DNA from: Archangium sp.
GTDB taxonomy: Bacteria; Myxococcota; Myxococcia; Myxococcales; Myxococcaceae
Assembly: GCA_016793525.1 (NCBI GenBank)
Contig: JAEUJT010000171.1
Coordinates: 1 to 16,073, forward strand
Reading direction: 5' to 3'
Length of the DNA stretch: 16,073 bases
In this document: piece after piece, positions 1 to 7,308 of the stretch
Position numbering within the stretch: position 1 is the stretch's first letter
Layout of the letters: each line of letters opens with the position of its first letter
Made by a program: the position numbers and the translations under genes
The notes under the pieces: generated by a model
Seen by the model: the letters and a program-made list of their open reading frames with translations, nothing else
Database searches by the model: none
What the model was told of the DNA's origin: nothing

Positions 1-544
1 TCCGCGTGCTGATCGGGTCGAGGCCGGTGGTCGGCTCGTCGAAGAGAATGACCTCGGGCTCGATGGCGATGGCCCGCGCCAACCCCACCCGCTTGCGCAT
101 GCCGCCCGACAGATCGGCCGGCCGCAGCGCCTCGATGCCGGGCAGGTTCACCATCTCGAGGTTCTTCGCCACGCGGGCGGAGATCTCCTCGGGCGTGAGC
201 TCGGGCATGTTCTCCTTGAGCGGGTAGGCGATGTTCTCGGCCACCGAAAGCGAGTCGAACAGCGCCGCGCCCTGAAACACCATCGCCACCTTCTTGCGCA
301 CGGTGCGCAGCGCCCGCTCGTCGAGCGTTGTCACGTCTTGGCCGTCGAACCAGATGCTGCCGGCGTCGGGGTACATCAGGCCAATGAGGCACTTGAGCAG
401 CACCGACTTGCCGGTGCCGGAGCCCCCGATGATGGTGAGCGTCTCGCCCCGGCGCACGTCGAGCGACAGGTCTTCGTAGATGCGCTTCGTGCCGAAGGCC
501 TTGAACAGCCCTTCGTACCGAATGAGTGGCGCCCCAGAATCCAT
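1..544 (-). CDS. mlaF: MlaF-type ABC transporter ATP-binding protein, 3' end cut by window edge
   Basis: This is the nucleotide-binding subunit of a phospholipid (Mla) ABC importer/exporter at the inner membrane. It powers lipid movement between the membranes together with an MlaE permease and an MlaD-type MCE protein. The first 181 residues are present. They show Walker A GGSGTGKS (residues 40-47), a Q-loop at about Q91 (VFQGAALFDSLS), the ABC signature LSGGMRKR (145-152) and Walker B VILFDEPTTGLDP (165-177). The order and wording match MlaF/Ttg2A rather than amino-acid or drug ABC ATPases. The ATG at 544 lies 2 bp after the stop of the permease gene, which implies coupled expression. The C-terminal part, including the H-loop, and any mlaD gene lie beyond position 1. 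The family call is firm. The lipid substrate and transport direction are inferred. Confidence 0.93.
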   Translation of the reverse strand, partial: MDSGAPLIRYEGLFKAFGTKRIYEDLSLDVRRGETLTIIGGSGTGKSVLLKCLIGLMYPDAGSIWFDGQDVTTLDERALRTVRKKVAMVFQGAALFDSLSVAENIAYPLKENMPELTPEEISARVAKNLEMVNLPGIEALRPADLSGGMRKRVGLARAIAIEPEVILFDEPTTGLDPISTR

Positions 545-546
545 AT

Positions 547-1386
547 TCAGAGCGCCAGGAACAGCTTGGTGAGAAAGAAGTCAGACAGGCAGACCGCGAC
601 CGAGGTGATGGCGACGGTCTCGGTGGTGGCGCGGCCGACGCCTTCGGTGCCGCCCTCGACGGTGAAGCCCTTGTAGCAACCGACCACCGCGATGATGACG
701 CCGAAAACCGCGCTCTTGCCGATGCCCGAGGTGAAGTCGACCAGCGTCACGGTGTCGAGCGCCGAGCGAAAATACTGATCGAAGGGGATCTCGTATTGAG
801 ACTTCACCACCACCGAGCCGGCGATGAGGCCGATGATGTCGGCGAGCGCGGTGAGCGCCGGCATCACCACCGTGCACGCGAACAGCCGCGGCGAAACGAG
901 CTTCTTCAGCGGGTCGGCACCGAGCGCGCGAATGGCGTCGATCTGCTCGGTCACCTTCATCGAGCCGAGCTCCGCGGTGATGCCCGAGCCGATGCGCGCC
1001 CCCACGGTGAGCGCGGTGAGCACCGGGCCCATCTCGCGGAACAGCGTCAGCACCACCACCTTGCCCACCGTGTGCTGCACCCCGAAGCGCGCGAGGAAAA
1101 AGGCGAACTGGAGCGAGATGACCAGGCCCGCGAACACCGCGGTCAGCGTGGCGATGGACAGCGAACGCACCCCCAACACCTCGACCTGGTACGCGAGCTC
1201 GTTGATCTCCAGCGGCGGGGTCACCAGGCGCCTCAACGCGCGCACCAGCATCACGGCCATGTCGCCGAGCTGGGTGATGGCGCGGCGCACCCGCGCCGTG
1301 AAGGGGATGATGTTCTCGAGCTCCTGCTGCACCATCTGCGGCAGGCCGGTGTCGGTCGCCACCGGAGGCGTTTCAGGGTCGCTCAT
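547..1386 (-). CDS. mlaE: MlaE-family ABC transporter permease
   Basis: This is the inner-membrane permease of a phospholipid ABC transport system, 279 aa, slightly longer than the usual ~260 because of a polar N-terminal extension of about 25 residues. An amphipathic N-terminal region is followed by about five membrane segments, beginning near residues 75-98. The MlaE hallmark block is present: FREMGPVLTALTVGARIG (116-133), then AELGSMKVTEQIDAIRALG (138-156), which forms the coupling region contacting the ATPase. The ATG overlaps the stop of the upstream lipoprotein gene (ATGA, 4 bp), and the MlaF-type gene begins 2 bp after its stop. Three consecutive genes therefore form one operon. Family assignment is secure. 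Whether it moves lipids towards the inner or outer membrane cannot be read from the sequence. Confidence 0.94.
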   Translation of the reverse strand: MSDPETPPVATDTGLPQMVQQELENIIPFTARVRRAITQLGDMAVMLVRALRRLVTPPLEINELAYQVEVLGVRSLSIATLTAVFAGLVISLQFAFFLARFGVQHTVGKVVVLTLFREMGPVLTALTVGARIGSGITAELGSMKVTEQIDAIRALGADPLKKLVSPRLFACTVVMPALTALADIIGLIAGSVVVKSQYEIPFDQYFRSALDTVTLVDFTSGIGKSAVFGVIIAVVGCYKGFTVEGGTEGVGRATTETVAITSVAVCLSDFFLTKLFLAL

Positions 1387-1871
1387 GGCGCCGCCTCTTG
1401 CCGAAAGCCCGAGACGAGCGAGGAGAAGGCGCCCTGCGCGGCCTCACCCTTGCCCACCGGGGCGATGAGCGTGAAGTCGTGCACGCACCCGTTTTTTTTC
1501 ACCACCACCAGCTCGAGATCGACCGGCACGCCGTCGAGCTTGGCCACGTAGCGGGAGCGGAGGGCCTCTCGGCCGTCGAGCGTCTCCAGCCCTCGGCTGA
1601 CGAGCTCGCGCTCGCTGAAGCCGAAGAGCAGGTGCTGGGTGAGCACCTCAAGCGAGGGGTCTCCATGGCCGTCGCAGGTGGCGTTGGCCGACATCATCAC
1701 CCCGGAGCCGTGCGACCAGGCGAGGTCGTTGTCGGCGAAGCGAACCTGGCGCCAGGTGGAATCAGACGGCGCACCGAGGCGGTACCGCACCCCGTCTTTG
1801 GCGAACACGCCGTCGCGGAGGTGACCGCCGCACCCCGCCACCAGCACGCCCGCCAACCAAATGCCGCGCAT
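1383..1871 (-). CDS. Putative lipoprotein heading the Mla operon
   Basis: This is a 162-aa predicted lipoprotein. The ATG at 1871 gives a short basic n-region, a hydrophobic core and the lipobox LVAGC (residues 10-14), so Cys14 would be lipidated after signal peptidase II cleavage. The open frame continues about 39 codons upstream, but that part lacks a signal sequence and runs through the lexA regulatory region, so the ATG at 1871 is preferred. The mature part has two internal Cys residues (ATCDG and NGCVHD) and a motif of the form DGVRYRLG / LEVLTQHLLFGF / LDGVPVDLELVVVKKNGC. From memory, similar small proteins sit before mlaE in other myxobacteria, but I cannot name a domain. Its position suggests a periplasmic or outer-membrane accessory of the Mla transporter. 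Expression is coupled to mlaE by a 4 bp ATGA overlap. Confidence 0.82.
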   Translation of the reverse strand: MRGIWLAGVLVAGCGGHLRDGVFAKDGVRYRLGAPSDSTWRQVRFADNDLAWSHGSGVMMSANATCDGHGDPSLEVLTQHLLFGFSERELVSRGLETLDGREALRSRYVAKLDGVPVDLELVVVKKNGCVHDFTLIAPVGKGEAAQGAFSSLVSGFRQEAAP

Positions 1872-1872
1872 T

Positions 1873-1897
1873 CCCGAAGAGTTAACGTGGTTTCGGG
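1873..1897. repeat. Inverted repeat in the leader of the lipoprotein gene
   Basis: CCCGAA (1873-1878) and TTCGGG (1892-1897) form a 6 bp inverted repeat around a 13 bp loop, just 1 bp upstream of the lipoprotein ATG on the minus strand. In the mRNA it would form a small hairpin covering the place where a ribosome binding site should be. No good Shine-Dalgarno sequence is visible there. The stem is short and could be chance. Confidence 0.3.
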
Positions 1898-1911
1898 CCG
1901 CGCGCGAAAAG

Positions 1912-1943
1912 TTGACTCTGCACGTACGTTCAGCAACCATACT
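1912..1943 (+). promoter_or_regulatory. Candidate lexA promoter (-35 TTGACT)
   Basis: TTGACT (1912-1917) matches the sigma-70 -35 consensus at five of six bases. At 17 bp spacing the hexamer is only AACCAT (1935-1940, three of six). A better -10, CATACT (1938-1943, four of six), sits at a long 20 bp spacing. If this is the promoter, the SOS operator at 1918-1934 fills the space between the two hexamers, which is the classic arrangement for repression by blocking RNA polymerase. Confidence 0.4.
1918..1934 (+). promoter_or_regulatory. LexA operator (SOS box), Myxococcus type
   Basis: CTGCACGTACGTTCAGC matches the M. xanthus LexA box as I recall it (CTRHAMRYBYGTTCAGS) at 16 of 17 positions; only the B position (A here) fails. 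It lies 41 bp before the lexA start codon, as expected for autoregulation. A second GTTCAG core occurs in inverted orientation at 1942-1947, giving CGTTCAG-N8-CTGAACG (1927-1948). That second site matches the same consensus at about 14 of 17 positions on the minus strand. Because the Mla operon diverges from this region, LexA could in principle also affect it. Confidence 0.8.
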
Positions 1944-1974
1944 GAACGAACGTATCAAGCCGTGGGAGGCCGCC

Positions 1975-2628
1975 GTGGAAGAGCTCACCGAGCGTCAAAA
2001 ACAGATTCTCACCTTCATCGTCTCTGCAGCTGACGAGCGGGGCTACCCCCCGACGATTCGCGAGATCGGCGAAGAGATGGAGATTCGCTCCACCAACGGG
2101 GTGAACGATCACCTGAAGGCGCTCGAGCGAAAGGGCTACCTCACCCGCGCCGAGCAGCAGAGCCGGTCTCTGGTGCCCACCAAGCGCGCGCGCATGGTGC
2201 TCGGCTTCGGGCAGCGCAGCAACGACGGCTCGTACGTCGACGTACCGCTCCTCGGCAAAGTGGCTGCGGGCGCGCCGTTGCTGGCGACGGAGAACGTCGA
2301 AGACTCGGTGCGCATCGACAGCTTCCTCCTCGGCGGCAGCGGCAAAGAAGTGTTCGCCCTCCGCGTGAAAGGCGAGTCGATGATCGACGACGGCATTCAC
2401 GACGGTGACTTTCTGTTCGTGCGCAAGGCGCCGAGCGCGACCCCTGGCGAGATCGTGGTGGCGCTCATCGAAGACGAGGCCACGGTGAAGCGCTACTTCC
2501 CCGAGGGCGATCGCATTCGCTTTCAACCGGCGAACAAGACGATGCAGCCGATCTACGTGCACAAGACCGAGTTCAAGCAGACCATGATCCTCGGCAAGGT
2601 CGTCGGCGTGTACCGCAAGTTCATGTAA
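1975..2628 (+). CDS. lexA: LexA, SOS transcriptional repressor and autoprotease
   Basis: LexA represses DNA-damage genes and is inactivated by RecA-stimulated self-cleavage. The protein is 217 aa from the GTG at 1975, which has GGAGG (1965-1969) 5 bp upstream and yields the expected N-terminus (VEELTERQKQILTFI). The frame is open further 5', but that part runs over the operator. The N-terminal winged helix-turn-helix covers about residues 1-65 (PPTIREIGEEMEIRSTNGV is the recognition region). The C-terminal S24 peptidase domain has the cleavage pair Ala98-Gly99 (KVAAGAP), nucleophile Ser135 (GESMID) and general base Lys172 (DEATVKRYF). All residues needed for autoproteolysis are present. It stands alone on the plus strand, converges on the TPR gene 11 bp downstream, and is probably autoregulated through the box at 1918-1934. 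Confidence 0.97.
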   Translation: MEELTERQKQILTFIVSAADERGYPPTIREIGEEMEIRSTNGVNDHLKALERKGYLTRAEQQSRSLVPTKRARMVLGFGQRSNDGSYVDVPLLGKVAAGAPLLATENVEDSVRIDSFLLGGSGKEVFALRVKGESMIDDGIHDGDFLFVRKAPSATPGEIVVALIEDEATVKRYFPEGDRIRFQPANKTMQPIYVHKTEFKQTMILGKVVGVYRKFM

Positions 2629-2639
2629 CGCCTTCGCTT

Positions 2640-3755
2640 TCAGCGACGACAGACCCCGCCATCGGCTCGGCGCAGACGCTCACACGCGGCGGCTCCGATC
2701 TTCGCGTCGGAGACCTGCCTGGCCAGGGCGATCACCCGCCGCTGGAGGGCCACATTGGCGCGTTGCTCGGGTTCTTCACTCGAAGCAGCCAACAGCACCA
2801 ACGCATCTCGGCCGCGTCCAACCCGCTCGAGGAGCTCAGCGAGCTCCAGCGCCTCGCGCGCCTCGTCACCGGCGGCCGTCTCCAACGCGGCGTCGAGCTC
2901 CTGCTGCACACACCCCGCGTCACGGCTCAGACAGAGACGCGCCAGCGCCACATGCACCACGCTCCGGTTCTTCACCTTGAGCGACTCGCGGAAGGCCGCC
3001 TCCGCAGCCCCTAGGTCGCCTTGCCGCACCGAGAGCTCGCCGACCAGCTCCCACAACGTTGGATCCGTTGCATCGCGGCGTGCGGCCTCGGCGAAAATCG
3101 GCACCGCTTCGGCGAAGCGCGTGGCCTCTACCAGCCGGTTGCCCAGCTCGCTCAAGACGTCGGTCCCGGCGGCCCCACCGTCGACCGCGGCGGAGAGCAC
3201 CGCCACCACCTCGCTCCCCCGCTCCGCCTTCACCAGCGCGGCGACGGCCTTCATCACCAGGGCACTCCGGCTCGGCTCCGGAGCCACCCCGCTCGCGCGG
3301 AGCCACGTCGACACCGCCGCGTCGAGGTCACCGCTGGCCCGCGCTGCGTCGGCCATGACCTCGAGCGCGTTGAAGTCTTGGGGGTTGCGCTCGAGCGCCG
3401 CCGCCGCCGCGCGCCGGGCCCCTCCAAAATCGCTGGTCACCACACGCAGCTGCGCGAGGCGGCTCCAATTGGTGGCGCGCGCGGGGTCGACGCTCGTCGC
3501 GCGCTCGAAGGCGGCCACGGCGTCGGGTACCCGGCCTTCGGCGTAGAGCAGCTCACCCTCGGCTGCTGGGAGACGTGGGTCGGCGGGGCGCAGCCGCTTC
3601 ACGGCCTCGAAGTGCTCGTGCGCCTGAGCGAAATGCCCCTGCACGTAGGCCGTGGTCGCCGCGAGGTAGTGGCCCTCGGCCTCGGCCGAATCATCGACCG
3701 CGGAGCGCTCGCGGCACGCCGCGCAGGCCAGCGCGACCACCACCCAGCGCGTCAC
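2640..3755 (-). CDS. TPR-repeat protein with N-terminal signal, last gene of the operon
   Basis: This is a 371-aa protein of unknown specific function. The GTG at 3755 overlaps the stop of the upstream ATPase gene (GTGA, 4 bp). It gives a short hydrophobic N-terminus (RWVVVALACAAC) that resembles a signal peptide or a poor lipobox with Cys11 or Cys14; the match to the lipoprotein consensus is not clean. The rest is Ala-rich and helical with TPR-like repeats. The clearest are FAQAHEHFEAVKRLRPADP, VPDAVAAFERATSVDPA, FGGARRAAAAALERNPQD, LDAAVSTWLRASGVAPEP and LGAAEAAFRESLKV, spread over roughly residues 25-280. Six Cys occur overall, including some near the C-terminus. TPR proteins commonly scaffold secretion or pilus machines, and its coupling to a GspE/PilB-type ATPase fits that. 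It is predicted to be exported, however, so direct contact with the cytoplasmic ATPase is not expected. Confidence 0.85.
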   Translation of the reverse strand: MTRWVVVALACAACRERSAVDDSAEAEGHYLAATTAYVQGHFAQAHEHFEAVKRLRPADPRLPAAEGELLYAEGRVPDAVAAFERATSVDPARATNWSRLAQLRVVTSDFGGARRAAAAALERNPQDFNALEVMADAARASGDLDAAVSTWLRASGVAPEPSRSALVMKAVAALVKAERGSEVVAVLSAAVDGGAAGTDVLSELGNRLVEATRFAEAVPIFAEAARRDATDPTLWELVGELSVRQGDLGAAEAAFRESLKVKNRSVVHVALARLCLSRDAGCVQQELDAALETAAGDEAREALELAELLERVGRGRDALVLLAASSEEPEQRANVALQRRVIALARQVSDAKIGAAACERLRRADGGVCRR

Positions 3756-5581
3756 GCGTTGGCCGTCATGCGCAGCACCTCGTCGTACGAGGTCTTGCCG
3801 AGGGCCATCTTCAAGACCGCCGCTTCGCGCAGCGTCTTCAACCCGGTGCGGCGGGCGGCGGCGGCCAGCTCTTCGACGGTGGCCTTGCGGGCGATGAGCT
3901 CTTTCACCTCGGCATTGCCGTGGAAGATCTCGAACACCGCGGTGCGCCCCGAGTACCCGGTGCCGCGGCACTTGATGCACCCCACGCCCTTGCGCAGCTG
4001 CACGCCGCCGGGCGGGTTCGGGAGCGCCACCCGCAGGTACTCGATCTGCTGCGGAGAGAGCGTGGTCGGCTGCGCGCAGTTCTCGCAGACCCGTCGCACC
4101 AAGCGCTGGGCCATGACGCCGAGCAAGCTCGACGAGAGGAGGAACGGCGGCACCTCGAGATCTTCGAGGCGGCCCACGGCGCCGATCGAGTCGTTGGTGT
4201 GGAGCGTCGACAGCACCAAGTGGCCGGTGAGCGCCGACTGAATGGCGTTTTCGGCCGTCTCGGCGTCGCGAATTTCGCCGACCATGATGATGTCGGGGTC
4301 TTGCCGGAGGATGTGGCGGAGCGCGCCCGCGAAATCGAGGCCGATCTTCGGCTGCACCTGCACCTGGTTGAACGGCTCCCACACCATTTCGATCGGGTCT
4401 TCGATGGTGACGACGTTTACGTCGGGCCCCGCCAGCGCCTTGAGCGCCGAGTAGAGCGTCGTCGTCTTGCCCGAGCCGGTGGGGCCAGTCACGAGCAGCA
4501 GGCCGTGGGGCTGCGCGATCCACGACTCGAAGATGCCCTTCTCATCGGGGTCGAAGCCCAACATCGCGATGTCTGGCACCAACGTCTGCGGGTCGAAGAT
4601 GCGCATCACCACCTTCTCGCCGAAGGCGGTGGGGAGCGTGGACACGCGGATCTCGATCTCTCCGCCGTCGCGCTCGACCTTGATGCGGCCGTCTTGTGGC
4701 CGGCGGCGCTCGGCGATGTCGAGGCGGGAGATCATCTTCACGCGCGTCACCACCGGCGCGTGCACCTGCGGCGGCAGCGTGTACACGCCGTGCAACACAC
4801 CGTCGATGCGCAGCCGCACCAGCGACTTGTCGCGCTTCGGCTCGATGTGAATGTCTGAAGCGCGGTTCTCGAACGCGTACCGCATCAGGTAGTCGACCGC
4901 CTGAATCACCGGCCGGTCTGACGCGTCGAGCTCGCGGCCCGTCGACAGCGACACGAGCTGCTCGAAGTTCGACACGCCCGCGCCCGAGGCGTCAGCGAAG
5001 TCGATCGCCGCGGCCTGCAATGTGCGCTTGAAGCCGTAGACGTCTTGAATGCCCTTGAGAATGTCGGACTTCGCGGCGAACACCGGCGCGACGGGGCACC
5101 CCGCCAGGCGCTGCAGATTCTCGAACAGCTCTCGATCGAACGGGTTGGCGACCGCCACGACCAGCGGCACCCCGGGCGAGCCACCTTCGAGCGCGAGCAC
5201 GCAGTGCTTCTGCGCGTACGGCCTCGATACCGTCTTCGCCGAGACGTTCACGTCGAGCTTGAGCTGATCGATCTTCCGGTAGGTGACGTTGGCGAAGCGC
5301 GCCACCGCCTCGGTGATTCGATCTTCGTCGAGCACCTCACCTGGCTTGGCGGTGAACGGCGCCTGAAACGCCGCGACGATCTCCACCGGAGAGACCTCAT
5401 AGCGCTCTTGCCCAGAGTGCTTCACCACCCGCGCCCGGGCCTGCCCCTCTTTTGTCTGAATGTCGGTGGCCTGCTGCTTCGTCAGCAGCGCCGCAGCGAC
5501 CAGCGCCTCGAGCACGAAGGCCAACGTGAAGTCACTCGCGTGCTTGCGCTCGACCGGCGCGGCCGTCACTGCCTGTGCCAT
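3752..5581 (-). CDS. GspE/PilB-family secretion or pilus assembly ATPase, no neighbouring partners
   Basis: This is a cytoplasmic hexameric ATPase of the type II secretion / type IV pilus family, 609 aa. It has a GspE_N/MshEN-like N-domain (about residues 80-185) preceded by about 80 residues without a recognised motif. The catalytic core has Walker A GPTGSGKT (366-373), Asp box TIEDPIE (392-398), Walker B IIMVGEIRDAETA (431-443) and His box TGHLVLSTLHTND (452-464). The zinc tetracysteine motif is complete: C499/C502 and C535/C538. Every catalytic element looks intact. The ATG at 5581 has GGAG a few bases upstream and lies inside the end of the metalloprotease gene (16 bp overlap). The stop overlaps the TPR gene start (GTGA). 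No gspF/pilC, secretin or pseudopilin gene is in the window, so it may serve machinery encoded elsewhere. I cannot decide between GspE and PilB. Confidence 0.92.
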   Translation of the reverse strand: MAQAVTAAPVERKHASDFTLAFVLEALVAAALLTKQQATDIQTKEGQARARVVKHSGQERYEVSPVEIVAAFQAPFTAKPGEVLDEDRITEAVARFANVTYRKIDQLKLDVNVSAKTVSRPYAQKHCVLALEGGSPGVPLVVAVANPFDRELFENLQRLAGCPVAPVFAAKSDILKGIQDVYGFKRTLQAAAIDFADASGAGVSNFEQLVSLSTGRELDASDRPVIQAVDYLMRYAFENRASDIHIEPKRDKSLVRLRIDGVLHGVYTLPPQVHAPVVTRVKMISRLDIAERRRPQDGRIKVERDGGEIEIRVSTLPTAFGEKVVMRIFDPQTLVPDIAMLGFDPDEKGIFESWIAQPHGLLLVTGPTGSGKTTTLYSALKALAGPDVNVVTIEDPIEMVWEPFNQVQVQPKIGLDFAGALRHILRQDPDIIMVGEIRDAETAENAIQSALTGHLVLSTLHTNDSIGAVGRLEDLEVPPFLLSSSLLGVMAQRLVRRVCENCAQPTTLSPQQIEYLRVALPNPPGGVQLRKGVGCIKCRGTGYSGRTAVFEIFHGNAEVKELIARKATVEELAAAARRTGLKTLREAAVLKMALGKTSYDEVLRMTANA

Positions 5582-7308
5582 TCGCGTCTCCGCATCACCA
5601 ATACTGCCAACACCACCAGCAGAACGCCGTCGGCGCCACTCTTTGTCTGGCAGCCACACCCCGCCGCACGTGGCCCCACACCAGTGCCTGCGTCGGGCCG
5701 AGGGGCCACCGCACCGCCGCCTCCGCCGCCCGCACCGCCGCCGGTGGCGCACAACGCGCCGCAGGTCGACGGCGTACGGCACTCTCCGCCCTCGCAGGCC
5801 TCGCCAACCGGGCAGTCGAGATCGCGCTGGCACGCGGGGACGCAGCCCTTGCCGGTCGCCAGATCGCCGCATCGGAGGCCGCTCGGGCACGAGCCGACCC
5901 CCGAGCACTGGCGGAGGCAGAAGAAGCCCGCCGCCGTCGACTGGCAGCTGCCGCCCGTCGGGCAGGTGCCGCAGCCGACACCGCACGGCTGCGCGCACTG
6001 CTTGGTGGAGACGCCGGCGATGAGCGGCGTACATGCCTGGCCGGTGCCGCAGGTCGCTTCACTCGCGCACACGTCGCCCAGCTGCCCCGTCGCGCTCTGC
6101 TTCGCCACGCACAGGCCGTCGCACGCGCGGCACTCGAAGCTGGAGTCTCCACAGTCGGCGTCGGTGAAGCACTTCGGCGCGCACACGCCGCCGGCCGCGG
6201 TCTGAACGCACGAGTAGCTCGCGCGGCAATCTGCGAGGCCCGCGCGGCACGACGCCAAACAGCGCCGGGTGGCGTCGCCCATCACCGTGCAGGTCGAGCC
6301 TGCGGGGCACGGCGGCTGACCCGCTTCACACCCCTGCGTGCAGTACCCCTGAACCCACCACGTGTTGCTCGAGGGAGAGGGAGTGGGCGTGTTGCACAGC
6401 GCCAGGGCCGACTGGCAGTCGCTGGGCTGGGCGCACGCCTTCCCGACCTGGGTGACGTTGTGATCGGGCAGCAGGCACGCGCCGCCGTCGAGCTGTGCCG
6501 AGGTGCAGACCAGCGGCAACGGGCACGCCTCGTTCGCGCTCGCGTTGCAGGAGCGGGAACAGAAGCGCGCCGCGGGGGAGGTCCCGACGGTCTGGGTGAC
6601 ACAGGTGTTCGATGGGTCGCAGCCGCCGTCGGCCAAACACGGCGCACCCACGGCGCCGGTCGCGGGGTTCCGCTCGCAGAGGGCCCCGATGTCCCACGCG
6701 CCGAGGGTGCGGAGCTGGGAGCCCTGGGCGATGACGCCGTCCATCACGTTGCCCGGGTACGGGTGCGTGAGCCCCGTGTGGTCGATGCCGAGGCAGTGCC
6801 CCGCCTCGTGGAGCATCAACGACTCGATGTCGACCGCGTTGTTGGGCGTCGGCGTGCCGGTGCTGAAGCCGAAGCGCACCGCGTTGAGAAAGATGTCGCA
6901 GCTGATCAACACCCCCGCTTGGCTGAGGGGAATGGTGATGCCCGCGATGAACTCGGAACCGAGCGCGCGCTGGTAGTCGGGGTCGGAGAGCGACGTCATC
7001 ACCACCGGCGTGACACTGTTGGTGTCGAGCGAGTCGGCGGGGTTCACCACCGCGGTGCCCGTGAGCCCGCGCGACACGACCTTGGGCGAGGCACATTCGA
7101 CGTTGTTCCACGTCGCCCACGCCGCTTCGGAGGCCGCCTGCACGGTCGCGGGCACGAGGCCGCTCGGCGCTGTCCGCCCGTCGACGAAGAAGGGGAACGG
7201 CTGCGCTCGGCTGCTCATCATGCGGTACTGCAGGTAGTTGTAGGTGAAGACCTGGCCCCACGCGGCGCTCGCGGAGACGAGAGCGAGGCCCAGCGAAAGG
7301 GCCCTCAT
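5566..7308 (-). CDS. Secreted matrixin-like metalloprotease with Cys-rich repeats and MYXO-CTERM tag
   Basis: This is a predicted exported zinc metalloprotease, 580 aa. A signal peptide (about residues 1-19, ending SAAWGQ) precedes a metzincin domain (about 22-210). That domain has the zinc motif HEAGHCLGIDH (167-177; HExxHxxGxxH) and a Met-turn at NVMDG (Met189), which together mark the matrixin/M10-like fold. Residues ~211-525 are Cys-rich, with perhaps seven irregular units of 40-50 residues resembling CxxxxDC...CxxGxxC modules that probably form disulfides. A Gly-rich linker follows, then GCGC (550-553), a hydrophobic helix and MRRREWHRQ at the end, which is a MYXO-CTERM sorting tag. I infer final display on the cell surface. 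The ATG at 7308 overlaps the stop of the preceding gene (ATGA). Its 3' end overlaps the ATPase gene by 16 bp. The substrate is unknown. Confidence 0.93.
   Translation of the reverse strand: MRALSLGLALVSASAAWGQVFTYNYLQYRMMSSRAQPFPFFVDGRTAPSGLVPATVQAASEAAWATWNNVECASPKVVSRGLTGTAVVNPADSLDTNSVTPVVMTSLSDPDYQRALGSEFIAGITIPLSQAGVLISCDIFLNAVRFGFSTGTPTPNNAVDIESLMLHEAGHCLGIDHTGLTHPYPGNVMDGVIAQGSQLRTLGAWDIGALCERNPATGAVGAPCLADGGCDPSNTCVTQTVGTSPAARFCSRSCNASANEACPLPLVCTSAQLDGGACLLPDHNVTQVGKACAQPSDCQSALALCNTPTPSPSSNTWWVQGYCTQGCEAGQPPCPAGSTCTVMGDATRRCLASCRAGLADCRASYSCVQTAAGGVCAPKCFTDADCGDSSFECRACDGLCVAKQSATGQLGDVCASEATCGTGQACTPLIAGVSTKQCAQPCGVGCGTCPTGGSCQSTAAGFFCLRQCSGVGSCPSGLRCGDLATGKGCVPACQRDLDCPVGEACEGGECRTPSTCGALCATGGGAGGGGGGAVAPRPDAGTGVGPRAAGCGCQTKSGADGVLLVVLAVLVMRRREWHRQ

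Noticed and set aside
526..1551. Long plus-strand open frame opposite mlaE and the lipoprotein
   Set aside because: It encodes a His/Arg/Glu-rich low-complexity translation typical of the antisense of GC-rich genes. The minus strand has a clear MlaE protein with operon overlaps.
1861..1974. LexA extended 38 residues upstream
   Set aside because: This part contains the operator and putative promoter, and LexA proteins begin at the EELTERQ segment. GTG 1975 has a good GGAGG.
3756..4523. An open frame joining the TPR protein to sequence inside the ATPase gene (possible fusion of 627 aa)
   Set aside because: The upstream half is an out-of-frame reading of the ATPase gene. A GTG at 3755 overlapping the ATPase stop gives the natural start.
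5582..6034. N-terminal extension of the ATPase by 151 codons
   Set aside because: The extension is an Arg-rich out-of-frame reading of the protease's Cys-rich region. The ATG at 5581 has a GGAG upstream and begins a normal sequence.
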